From NCBI GenBank assembly GCA_022561985.1, contig JADFQE010000004.1, positions 1 through 50,408 of the forward strand: 50,408 bases of DNA, read 5' to 3'. Positions 16,822-24,769 of the stretch are shown here, one piece after another. The translations under genes and the position numbers were made by a program. The notes below the pieces were generated by a model. That model ran no database searches and was not told where the DNA came from. It saw only the letters and a list, made by a program, of their open reading frames with translations. Origin of the DNA: Chloroflexota bacterium (lineage in GTDB: Bacteria > Chloroflexota > Dehalococcoidia > Lucifugimonadales > Australimonadaceae). Each line of letters opens with the position of its first letter. Position 1 is the first letter of the stretch.

Positions 16822-18102
16822 GTGGACCTCTCCCGCCTCCTCTCTCCCTTCCGGGGCGCCATCGGCCCCGGGATGCTCCCGGTCTTTCTCATGTTCTTCT
16901 TCTGGGGATTCGGCACGGGCGGCCTCTGGCTGGCGCGCCCGCTCGTCGCCTACCAGGTCGGAGGATCGTTCCTGCTGGTGGCCCTCGTCTCCGCGGCCAG
17001 CGCCGCACCGCGGGTGATCGCGGGCCCGGTCGCCGGCTACCTGACGGACCGCTTCGGCAGGCGGCCGTTCATCGTGCTGGGCGCCGTGCTGCACATCGTG
17101 GCACTCGTCGGCCAGTTCTCCTCGGAGAGCTACATCGGCTTCCTGCTGCTGGAGGTCGTCGGGGGCACCGGCATCGCCGTCTGGATGACGAGCTCCAGCG
17201 CGCTGCTGGCGGATTCCACCGAGGTCGAGACGCGCGGGCGGGTCGTCGCGCTGCGCGCCTCGGCGTCGCGGGCCGGCGTGCTCGCCGGGCCGGTGGTCGG
17301 CGGCATCGTGGCGAGCCTGCTCACGCTGCGCCACGTCTTCCTGTTCATCGCGCTCACGAAGCTCATCGTCATCGCCATCACGCTGCTGCTCATCCGCGAG
17401 AGGCGCCGGCGGCCCGAGCCCGGCGTGCGGCCCGGCGTGCGTCTGGGCGCCCTGCCCCGCTGGCGCATGCCGAAGGTCGATCTGTCGATGTACCGCACGC
17501 GCGCCTTCCTGGCGCTCTCCATCGGTGCGATGGCCGTCGGCGGCGTGCTCGGAGGGACGGGCGCATTCAGAACGCTGTTCCCGGTCCAGGCCGCGGAGGG
17601 CGCGGGCCTCGGCGAGGTGGGGATCGGGAACCTGATCGCCATCGCGGGGCTGCTGGCGCTGGCCGCCTCGTTCCCGGCGGGGATGGCCGCGGACCGTATC
17701 GGACGCAAGCGGCCGCTCATCTTCGGGCTCCTGGGCGCCGCGCTGGGCGTGTGGCTCATGGCGGACATGAGCAGCTTCGGGACCGCGCTCCTGGCGGTGG
17801 CCGTCTTCGGGACCGCGGAGGCCTTCGCCACCGGAACGATCATGGTCTACGCCATGGACCTCGCCCCCGAGGACCGGCGCGGCGCATTCCTGGGCGCGTG
17901 GCAGCTCTCCATGAACGTCGGCCAGATGGCCGGACCGCTCGCGATCGGCGCCATCGCGGACGCCCGGGGGTTCCCGGCCGCCTTCGCCACCGTGGCCGTG
18001 GCCCTGGTCGTCGGCGCGGCGATGATCGCCGTTCTCGGTACCGAGACCCGCCGGGCCCGCCGCTATAATGATGGGGCCCCACGCACCAGGGACGGCCCCT
18101 GA
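16822..18102 (+). CDS. MFS transporter
   Basis: A 426-residue, 12-helix major facilitator protein from a GTG at 16822. The cytoplasmic loop between helices 2 and 3 carries the MFS motif (GYLTDRFGRRPFIVLG), and the equivalent loop in the second half reads AGMAADRIGRKRPLIFG. A basic central loop (RRRRPEPGVRPG) separates two six-helix halves. It resembles drug or metabolite exporters, but the substrate is unknown. The last residues (RRYND) overlap a TATAAT sequence that may be the promoter of the next gene. It is divergent from birA. Confidence 0.88.
   Translation: MDLSRLLSPFRGAIGPGMLPVFLMFFFWGFGTGGLWLARPLVAYQVGGSFLLVALVSAASAAPRVIAGPVAGYLTDRFGRRPFIVLGAVLHIVALVGQFSSESYIGFLLLEVVGGTGIAVWMTSSSALLADSTEVETRGRVVALRASASRAGVLAGPVVGGIVASLLTLRHVFLFIALTKLIVIAITLLLIRERRRRPEPGVRPGVRLGALPRWRMPKVDLSMYRTRAFLALSIGAMAVGGVLGGTGAFRTLFPVQAAEGAGLGEVGIGNLIAIAGLLALAASFPAGMAADRIGRKRPLIFGLLGAALGVWLMADMSSFGTALLAVAVFGTAEAFATGTIMVYAMDLAPEDRRGAFLGAWQLSMNVGQMAGPLAIGAIADARGFPAAFATVAVALVVGAAMIAVLGTETRRARRYNDGAPRTRDGP
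18064..18069 (+). promoter_or_regulatory. Consensus -10 element inside the 3' end of the MFS gene
   Basis: A perfect TATAAT, notable in such GC-rich DNA, 47 bases before the RidA-family ATG and upstream of tRNA-Gly. No convincing -35 element is seen 16-18 bases upstream, so this is a weak call. Confidence 0.35.
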
Positions 18103-18115
18103 GGAGGACGAGAGC

Positions 18116-18577
18116 ATGTCGAAGGTCGAGGACAAGCTAGCCGAGCTCGGGCTCGAGCTCCCGGAGGCCGTGCCCCCCGTGGGCAGCTACATCGTGGCGT
18201 ACCGGTCGGGGAACCTCGTGTTCACCTCGGCCGTCGGGCCGCGCTCAGCCGACGGCAGCATCACCGGCGTGCTCGGCGCCGACTGCACGGTGGAGCAGGG
18301 CTACGAGGCCGCGCGCCGCACGTGCCTGCGTATCCTGACCAACGTGAAGAGCATCGTCGGCGACCTGGACCGCGTCTCGCACGTCGTCAAGGTCTTCGGT
18401 ATGGTGCAGTCGACGCCTGAGTTCACCCAGTACGGGCAGGTGGTCAACGGCTGCTCCGACCTGCTGGTGGAGATCTACGGCGAGGCGGGCAAGCACGCCC
18501 GGACGTCCATGGGCGTGGCCCACAACCCCTTCGACGGTACGGTGTCGATCGACGCGATCTTCGAGGTCCGGGACTAG
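18116..18577 (+). CDS. RidA/YjgF family protein
   Basis: A 153-residue protein of the Rid family, whose best-known members hydrolyse reactive enamines and imines released by PLP enzymes. The ATG at 18116 has GAGGAGG 8 bases upstream. Typical parts are IVAYRSGNLVFTSAVGP at the N-terminus, a central helix (AARRTCLRILTNVKSIVGDL), VSHVVKVFGMV, and KHARTSMGV with the arginine that RidA uses to bind the product carboxylate. The acidic residue near the C-terminus is Asp (VSIDAIFEV). It belongs to the longer YjgF-like_2 style of sequence, so substrate details may differ from RidA itself. tRNA-Gly follows 11 bases later. Confidence 0.88.
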   Translation: MSKVEDKLAELGLELPEAVPPVGSYIVAYRSGNLVFTSAVGPRSADGSITGVLGADCTVEQGYEAARRTCLRILTNVKSIVGDLDRVSHVVKVFGMVQSTPEFTQYGQVVNGCSDLLVEIYGEAGKHARTSMGVAHNPFDGTVSIDAIFEVRD

Positions 18578-18588
18578 GGCCGGAGCGA

Positions 18589-18663
18589 GCGGGAGTAGCT
18601 CAGCGGTAGAGCTCCTGCCTTCCAAGCAGGAAGTCGAGGGTTCGAATCCCTTCTCCCGCTCCA
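18589..18663 (+). tRNA. tRNA-Gly (anticodon UCC)
   Basis: A complete 75-base cloverleaf with encoded CCA. The acceptor stem GCGGGAG pairs with CTCCCGC, the D arm is GCTCAGCGGTAGAGC, the anticodon stem CCTGC/GCAGG frames loop CTTCCAA (anticodon TCC), and the T arm is GAGGGTTCGAATCCCTT. The discriminator is T, followed by CCA at 18661-18663. No integrase or duplicated tRNA end is visible nearby. Confidence 0.97.
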
Positions 18664-18848
18664 ACGCGCGATAGACCGCTACCCAGCGACCTGCAAGTTC
18701 CGGAAGGGAAGCTGACCATCGGCGGGCCGATGCAGCCGTTCCTGAGCGGCGTGGGGTTGCTGGCCCTGGAGGTCTGTGCCCCAGTCGTCCCGATGCATCT
18801 CGCCATCCACCGCAGCGCGCCCGGAATCATCGGGGAACGGTGGTCAGC

Positions 18849-19919
18849 TCAGACGGCTGCCTGGATCACCGTGACGGACGGCAGGTCCGTGATCAGCGGT
18901 TGCCAGCTTTCGCCCCGGTCTTCGCTCATGTAGACGGCCCCGGAGCCGGGTACGCCCGGGGTGAACCCGAATGCCTGGGACTCGTTACCGAGAGCGGCGA
19001 GCACGGTGTCGGCATCAGTCGGATGGTGGGTCAGCGCATGGGCGAACCATTGGGTCGACTCGGGCAGTCCCCGCGTCGTCACCTGCCAACTGCCGCCGAG
19101 GTCGTTGCTGATGAGGAGCACGCCCTCGGGCCCCGAGGGCCGGTGCCAGAACCCGGGGGAGCCCCTGGAGCCCGCCAGCAGCATGCGGGGCGGACTTCCC
19201 GGGAGGAACAGGAAATCATGGGAGTAGCTGTCCGCCTCGGTATACGCCCAAGGCATCCCCTCTTCCGCACGCTGCCACCCATCGCCGGGGCTGTCCGTCA
19301 CGAAGAATCCCCTCGCAGACGACACGAAGTAGCGGTCCCGACTTCCGGGGTAGTTGGCAAGCACGTGCATGTCCGGATAGACGAGTCCTTCGCTGACATC
19401 GTCCCACGACGCGCCCCCGTCCCGGCTCCGGACGACCCCTCCATGCTCCAGCGTGAGGAAGAGGAGGTCCGCATCGTCAGGATGGATGAAGATATTGCAG
19501 ACGTGGGGCGGGATGCGGCCCAGATGCCTGGCCGGGACGGTCCATTTGGCCGTCACCTCCTCCGGCATCTCCAAGAGCGTGTCGATCGCACGCCAGGATC
19601 GACCCTCGTCGGTGCTGCGGTGCAGTCGTATCGGCCCCGCTCCAGCGTAGATGGTCCGCCGGTCGTGCGGGTCCACCGCGAACGCACGCACGTCCTCATC
19701 GATGACCCGCTCCCACTGGACCCCCCCGTCCGATGAGCGATACGCGCCGTCGTAGGCGACCCCCGCCAGCAGGACGTCCGGGTCGTCAGAGGGCGTGCAC
19801 AGCTTCGTGATGGACTTGCCCTCGAAGGACCTCGCGACGATGCTCGCACGGCCCTCCTCGCAGTCGACGACGAGCAGCCCCACGTGTGTGCCCAAGTACA
19901 GTCTCAGATGCTCGGCCAA
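18849..19919 (-). CDS. BNR/Asp-box beta-propeller protein
   Basis: A 356-residue protein from a TTG at 19919, with GGAGGTGAG just upstream. It carries five clear Asp-boxes (S-x-D-x-G-x-x-W): SSDGGVQW (62-69), STDEGRSW (102-109), SRDGGASW (165-172), SNDLGGSW (271-278) and SEDRGESW (332-339). A worn one lies near 208-215. Such repeats mark sialidase-like and VPS10/photosystem-assembly-like propellers. There is no signal peptide and no catalytic arginine triad that I can identify, so it is probably a cytosolic binding propeller and not a sialidase. The 185 bases between the tRNA and this gene hold nothing I recognise. The next gene is divergent. Confidence 0.75.
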   Translation of the reverse strand: MAEHLRLYLGTHVGLLVVDCEEGRASIVARSFEGKSITKLCTPSDDPDVLLAGVAYDGAYRSSDGGVQWERVIDEDVRAFAVDPHDRRTIYAGAGPIRLHRSTDEGRSWRAIDTLLEMPEEVTAKWTVPARHLGRIPPHVCNIFIHPDDADLLFLTLEHGGVVRSRDGGASWDDVSEGLVYPDMHVLANYPGSRDRYFVSSARGFFVTDSPGDGWQRAEEGMPWAYTEADSYSHDFLFLPGSPPRMLLAGSRGSPGFWHRPSGPEGVLLISNDLGGSWQVTTRGLPESTQWFAHALTHHPTDADTVLAALGNESQAFGFTPGVPGSGAVYMSEDRGESWQPLITDLPSVTVIQAAV

Positions 19920-20113
19920 GGCTCACCTCCATGTGCATCGCTACTGTACTCGCGCGGGGCTCCCCCGGCAAAACCGGTCCGAACGGCTCCCGCCGATGCG
20001 GACGTACCCCTGGCCATCTCGGCCCGCCTCCTCCATCCAGGCCCCATTCCGGATGCCGCCGAAGGCGCGTATAGTGTCGCGCAAGCACGGAACGTGGTGG
20101 CGGAGCGTCAGCC

Positions 20114-21400
20114 ATGGTGACCGAGAAGGAACGCGAGCAGACGGCGGCGGCCGAGCCGCTGCCCTACCTCGGGCGCAGCGCGCGCATCGTCGGCGACTGG
20201 CGCTCGGTCGACGTGGAGCAGACGCCCCACAACAAGAACAACCGGGGCGAGCTGGGCAAGGCGCTCTACTACTACCGGAACAACCGCGTCTCGCCCGACC
20301 CCCTCAGCCGCATCGAGACCTCCGCGCTCTCGGCCGACCGGCGGAACACCTTCGAGCGCGTCCTCGCGCAGGCGCCGGCCGGCGCCATCAACCCCGAGCG
20401 CGTGCCCGTCCCCGACCCCAAGGCGATGACGGCGCACATCAAGCGCGTCGCCAAGTACCTGGGGGCCTCCGACGTCGGCATCATGCGCATCCGCGCGCCG
20501 TTCCTGTACGCCAAGGGCGCCTATCCGGACGAGGGCACCGGCGCGGTCGCCACGGACTCGAGCTCGCTCACGCCCGAGGAGGCTTCGGAGCGCTACCCCT
20601 ACGCCATCGCCCTGGTCTACGCGTGGGACTACGAGATGGGCCGCGCCCACCGCCACCGCATCGGCGACGCGGCCTACCACTTCGGCGCGGAGCACCTGCG
20701 CGCGACCTACGCCAACTTGGCGTCGTACATCAAGGAGCTCGGCTACTCCGTCGTCCAGCGCGTGGCCACGCCCATGCCGGTGGCACTCGCCGCCGGGCTC
20801 GGCGAGATGGGCCGCCACGGCATGCTCATCACGGAGCGCTTCGGAGCGCGCGTGCACCTCGGGTCACCGATCCTCACGGACATGCCCTTGGTCACGGACG
20901 AGCCCATCGACCTCGGCGTCACTGACTTCTGCCAGGTCTGCAACAAGTGCGCGACCGCCTGCCCGACGAACAGCATCACGACCGGGGGCAAGGCCGTCGT
21001 CAACGGGGTCGAGAAGTTCAAGATCAACTGGGAGACGTGCTACCGGCTCCGCCCGCACGTCGTGGACTACTGGTCGTCGTGCCTGACGTGTGTCGCGGTC
21101 TGCCCCTACACGAAGCCCAACGTCTGGTGGCGGACGGTGGCCATACGGGCGATCAAGTGGACCCCGATCCCCCTCCGCGGCCTCGTCACCCGGCCGCTCA
21201 AATTGATCGACGACACCTTCTGGGGCAAGCTCGGCCGCAAGCGAGTCCGGTTCATGAGCTACGATTCCGGCAGCCTGAAGCTGCCGGACGGCACGCACGT
21301 GGGGCCCGAAGGCGACACGGGGTACTACTACCCGCTCAAAGAGAACGCCCGGCGGTTCGACCTGCTCAAGGCGAAGCTCAAGAGCAAGCCCGACGCCTAG
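20114..21400 (+). CDS. Reductive-dehalogenase-like (RdhA-like) 4Fe-4S protein without TAT signal
   Basis: A 428-residue protein related to the corrinoid and iron-sulfur reductive dehalogenases. The middle has the B12-domain-like GLGEMGRHGMLITERFG and VHLGSPILTDMPL. The C-terminal ferredoxin part has Cys273, 276, 279 and 283 (FCQVCNKCATACP), and Cys309, 323, 326 and 330 (CLTCVAVCPY): two 4Fe-4S clusters, the second with the wide first spacing typical of RdhA. There is no twin-arginine signal and no membrane anchor gene (rdhB) beside it. It therefore resembles the cytoplasmic, probably catabolic or self-sufficient branch and not respiratory enzymes. Epoxyqueuosine reductase (QueG) is a more distant relative. 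Dehalogenation itself is not shown. Confidence 0.75.
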   Translation: MVTEKEREQTAAAEPLPYLGRSARIVGDWRSVDVEQTPHNKNNRGELGKALYYYRNNRVSPDPLSRIETSALSADRRNTFERVLAQAPAGAINPERVPVPDPKAMTAHIKRVAKYLGASDVGIMRIRAPFLYAKGAYPDEGTGAVATDSSSLTPEEASERYPYAIALVYAWDYEMGRAHRHRIGDAAYHFGAEHLRATYANLASYIKELGYSVVQRVATPMPVALAAGLGEMGRHGMLITERFGARVHLGSPILTDMPLVTDEPIDLGVTDFCQVCNKCATACPTNSITTGGKAVVNGVEKFKINWETCYRLRPHVVDYWSSCLTCVAVCPYTKPNVWWRTVAIRAIKWTPIPLRGLVTRPLKLIDDTFWGKLGRKRVRFMSYDSGSLKLPDGTHVGPEGDTGYYYPLKENARRFDLLKAKLKSKPDA

Positions 21401-21447
21401 GGCGCGGGGACCAGACGCTGGGCACGCTCGGCGTTGTCGTGGCGCGC

Positions 21448-21849
21448 TCAGACCCCGAGAAGCTCGAGCGCCCTCGCGAGGAGCTCCGCCGGGCGGAAGG
21501 GCTTGGTCATGTAGCCGTCGGCGCCCGCCTCCAGCGCTTTGTGCATCGTGGAGTGCTGCGCGAAGGCCGTTAGCACGACGACCTTGATGTCGGCCGTCGC
21601 GGGGTCCGCCTTGATCGCCCGGCACACGTCGTAGCCGTCCATGCCCGGCATCATGACGTCGAGGAACACCAGCTCCGGGTGCGCGGTCCGGCAGATCTCG
21701 ATCGCGGACGGGCCGTCCGAGGCGACCAGCGCATCGAGCGCGGGATGCCTGTCGAGGGTCGCCTGCCCGAGCTCGCGGATCAGGGCTTCGTCGTCGACCA
21801 CCAGTACCTTCTTGCGCACGGGCTTGCGCACGACGTCCGCCTCGCTCAT
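21448..21849 (-). CDS. Single-domain response regulator (CheY-like)
   Basis: A 133-residue receiver domain with no output domain. The acidic pocket (VLVVDDEALIRE), phosphoacceptor Asp64 (VFLDVMMPGMDGYDV), switch Thr94 (VVLTAFA) and Lys116 (YMTKPF) are all present. The start overlaps the stop of the upstream histidine kinase as ATGA, so the two are a translationally coupled pair and the kinase is the obvious partner. Output is probably through protein contact or phosphorelay. Confidence 0.93.
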   Translation of the reverse strand: MSEADVVRKPVRKKVLVVDDEALIRELGQATLDRHPALDALVASDGPSAIEICRTAHPELVFLDVMMPGMDGYDVCRAIKADPATADIKVVVLTAFAQHSTMHKALEAGADGYMTKPFRPAELLARALELLGV

Positions 21850-24764
21850 GGGGTCCAGGCCGACTCTTCCACCCGGGAGCCGAGCCTGGCGATCGGCACG
21901 GTGAAGAAGAACGTGGAGCCGCGGCCCGGCTCGCTCTCGAGCCAGACCTCGCCGCCCATGAGGCCCACGAGCTGCCGGACGATATAGAGGCCGAGGCCCG
22001 ACCCGCGGATGTGGTCCGTCTCGGCGTTGCGGACGCGGTGGAAGGTCTCGAAGACCGCCTCGGCGTCCTTGGGATGGATGCCGATCCCCTCGTCCGAGAT
22101 GCTGATGACGACCCGCTCGTCGCGCGGCTCGTGCCGCCCGCTGACGACGATCCTGCCGCCCTTGGGGCTGTACTTCATCGCGTTGGTCAGCAGGTTCATC
22201 AGGACCTGAGAGAGCTTGTTGCGGTCCGCGAGCACCTTCGGCAGGAACGGGCCGCAGTCCACGATGAAGTCGTGCATCTCCGTCGTGGGCGCGAGCACCG
22301 CCACCACGTCCGCGATGCTCTCGTGCATGGCGATGCGCTCCACGGTCAGCCCGACCTTCCCCGATTGGATGCGCGAGACATCCAGCATGTCGTCCAGGAT
22401 CCCCGTGAGCCGCTGGGTCTCCTCCGAGATGTACTTGAGCCAGCGCTGCTGGCGGGAGTCGTTCCCAACCTCGTCCAGCAGCAGGTCCGTGAAGCCGATG
22501 ATCGTCGTCATCGGCGTGCGGAGCTCGTGCGAGGCCACGGACACGAAGGTGTCGCGCCGGCGGTCGAGGTCGCGGTCCTGGGTCACGTCCCGGATCAGGA
22601 TGCCGACCATGCCTTCGTCGGGCGAGAGAGCGATGGGGAAGCTGCTCAGGGACAGGTCCAAGCGCTGCGGCCGGACCATGACGAGGTCCACCCTCGCGTC
22701 CTTCGCGCTGCCGTCCACGAGCGACATGAGCGCCGTGGCCGCCGCAGAGGGGTCCTCGAAGTCGGGCGCGCGCGCGTCCACCAGCTCGCTGAAGAGCCGG
22801 CCTTTCGCTGCGCTCGCAGCAACCGCGAGGAGGGTCTCCGCCGCGCCGTTGAAGTACACCACGCGCCCATCGGCATCGAGCACGACGAGGCCCTCGGTGA
22901 TGGAGGCTTGGATCGCGGTCAGCGTGCTGCGCTCACGGGTCTGCGCGGCGTAGAGCCGGAGGTTGTCGATGAGCACGCTGGCAAGCATGGCGAAGAGGTC
23001 GAGCAGCCGCTGATCGTCGTCGTTGAATGCCGTGTCGTCGCTCTTGCCCTCCAGGTAGAAGACGCCGCGGCCCAGGTCCCGGGACCGGAAGGACGACGCC
23101 AGCGACGAAGGGGTGTCTGCGTCGGAGGGGCTCCGGGAGATCGACGGAGGCCCGCCGAGGCCCGCCGCCGCCAGGGTCGGCAGGTATTCGCCGATCACCT
23201 TCACGGCCTCGCCCTGCGCGTTCCAGACGACCACGGCGCCGTGGCGCGCACCGACGAGGTCGCGGGCGGCCTCCACGAGCTGCTCGAGGGTCTGGTCCGC
23301 GTTCTCCTCCAGGGCGAGCCGGCTCGCCGCCGCCTGGAAGGCCTCGGTGCGCTTCCGCCCCGTGGCGAGCTGCGCGTGCACCTCCTGGTACAGCCGGGCG
23401 TTCTCCATGCCCGTCGCGGCCTGGTTGGCCACGGCCTGGAGCAGGTCCACGTCCTCCTGGCTGTAGCGCCCGCCGCGCTCCCGTTGGCCCAGGAGCAGGA
23501 CGCCGGCGAGCTCACCCCTGGAGATGACCGGCACGTAGAGCCGGAAATTCGCCTTCTCCAGGGCGTCTCGGGTCGCCTTGCTCAGCGCCTGCCACTCGGG
23601 GAGCAGCGAGAGCTCCTCCGCGAACATCACCCGCTCCAGACGGGCCAGGCGCGCGAAGGCGGCGCTGCCGGCGGCGAAGGGAACCGATAGCGAGAGGTCG
23701 ATCCCGGACGCGGCCGTGAGCCGGAAGCCTCCGCCCCGGCCGTCGGGCTGGAGCAGCCCAACGAACTGGGCGTCGACGGACCGGCGCACGAGCTCGACCA
23801 GCGTGCTGGCGAAGGTGTCGGCGTCGGTGATGTCCCGGATGCCCTGGCTGAAGCGCTCCAGCGCCCGCAGCGAGGAGTACCGCCCCCGGAAGAAGCCCTG
23901 GTCCACCCAGCGCTGCACGCGCTCATTGAAGCGCGGGACCGTGGCGACGACGACGACGGCGAAGGTGAGCGTGAACGTCAGCGCCGGCGGCGCGAGCGCC
24001 GTCCCCGACAGGCGCCCGATGACGGCGTGGACGAGCGCGTAGCTCGCGAGGACGAACCCCACGAGCAGCGCGGACGAGATGGACTTCCTGCCCACGAGCT
24101 TGATGTCGATGAGCCGGCCCTTGAGCATCGCGAAGGTGACGAGGACCGCGAAGAGCACGTTGCCGACGATGCCGGCCGGGAAGATGGGCACGCCGAGGAC
24201 CGGCAGCACGTCGGTCGTCGCGCCGATCAGCGACGCGATGATCCCCGCCATCACGTAGCTGGCCCGGTTTCGGATCGCCGGCGACTCGCCGTGACGGATG
24301 GCGTGCCCGATGTTCCCCAGACCGATGGCGGTGGCGGTGTAGGTCACGACGAGGAACGGGACGAACCCGGGGCCCATGATGAATGCGTAGCCGTAGTCCT
24401 TGAGCTGCATGCCGGTGACGATGACGCCCAGGAACGTCGCGACGCCGATGACCGCGACAGCGCTGTACGCGAGGGGCATGACGAGCTTGAACGGGGACAG
24501 GCGGGCGAAGGAGTAGGTGAAGTGGAGGAAGAGGACCGTGATGAGCGCCAGGTCCACGATGACGAGCTTTTCCCAGAGGTAGGCGTCCTCGAGGGTCGCG
24601 CTCGACCGCATCATGTAGAGCAGACCGCCCCACATGGCCATGCTCAGCAGGAACAGCGCGAAGGGACGGCCACCCTTGGCCTGCCACTGCCCCCTCCACG
24701 CGAAGAGCGCCAGGCCCAGGTTCGCAACCAGGGCGATGAGCGGCAGCAGCAGATACATCGACAT
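21846..24764 (-). CDS. Membrane sensor histidine kinase: 7TM, two GAF, PAS, HisKA, HATPase
   Basis: A 972-residue sensor kinase from the ATG at 24764. About residues 1-250 form seven membrane helices like the N-terminal 7TM sensor of other histidine kinases (MSMYLLLPLIALVANLGLAL onward). Two GAF-like regions follow (about 290-460 and 480-630), then a PAS domain (ITEGLVVLDADGRVVYFNGA). HisKA has phosphoacceptor His746 (SVASHELRTPMTT), and HATPase_c shows N-box LLTNAMKYSP, G1 SDEGIGI and G2 GSGLGL. It starts 5 bases after the GH3-like stop and overlaps the response regulator. The in-frame sequence upstream of 24764 is a shadow of the GH3-like gene. Confidence 0.93.
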   Translation of the reverse strand: MSMYLLLPLIALVANLGLALFAWRGQWQAKGGRPFALFLLSMAMWGGLLYMMRSSATLEDAYLWEKLVIVDLALITVLFLHFTYSFARLSPFKLVMPLAYSAVAVIGVATFLGVIVTGMQLKDYGYAFIMGPGFVPFLVVTYTATAIGLGNIGHAIRHGESPAIRNRASYVMAGIIASLIGATTDVLPVLGVPIFPAGIVGNVLFAVLVTFAMLKGRLIDIKLVGRKSISSALLVGFVLASYALVHAVIGRLSGTALAPPALTFTLTFAVVVVATVPRFNERVQRWVDQGFFRGRYSSLRALERFSQGIRDITDADTFASTLVELVRRSVDAQFVGLLQPDGRGGGFRLTAASGIDLSLSVPFAAGSAAFARLARLERVMFAEELSLLPEWQALSKATRDALEKANFRLYVPVISRGELAGVLLLGQRERGGRYSQEDVDLLQAVANQAATGMENARLYQEVHAQLATGRKRTEAFQAAASRLALEENADQTLEQLVEAARDLVGARHGAVVVWNAQGEAVKVIGEYLPTLAAAGLGGPPSISRSPSDADTPSSLASSFRSRDLGRGVFYLEGKSDDTAFNDDDQRLLDLFAMLASVLIDNLRLYAAQTRERSTLTAIQASITEGLVVLDADGRVVYFNGAAETLLAVAASAAKGRLFSELVDARAPDFEDPSAAATALMSLVDGSAKDARVDLVMVRPQRLDLSLSSFPIALSPDEGMVGILIRDVTQDRDLDRRRDTFVSVASHELRTPMTTIIGFTDLLLDEVGNDSRQQRWLKYISEETQRLTGILDDMLDVSRIQSGKVGLTVERIAMHESIADVVAVLAPTTEMHDFIVDCGPFLPKVLADRNKLSQVLMNLLTNAMKYSPKGGRIVVSGRHEPRDERVVISISDEGIGIHPKDAEAVFETFHRVRNAETDHIRGSGLGLYIVRQLVGLMGGEVWLESEPGRGSTFFFTVPIARLGSRVEESAWTP

Positions 24765-24769
24765 GGGCC

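Noticed and set aside
16759..18135. Minus-strand extension of birA across the MFS gene
   Set aside because: The real birA starts at 16758; the remainder is antisense to a convincing 12-helix transporter.
18589..18663. tRNA-Gly as an integration site for a genomic island
   Set aside because: No integrase, no duplicated tRNA 3' end and no change in gene character were seen around it.
18245..18830. Two minus-strand frames containing EKGFEPSTSCLEG and AGEGIRTLDFLLGRQELY
   Set aside because: These are the well-known false proteins made by translating the reverse strand of a tRNA. The tRNA-Gly at 18589-18663 explains them.
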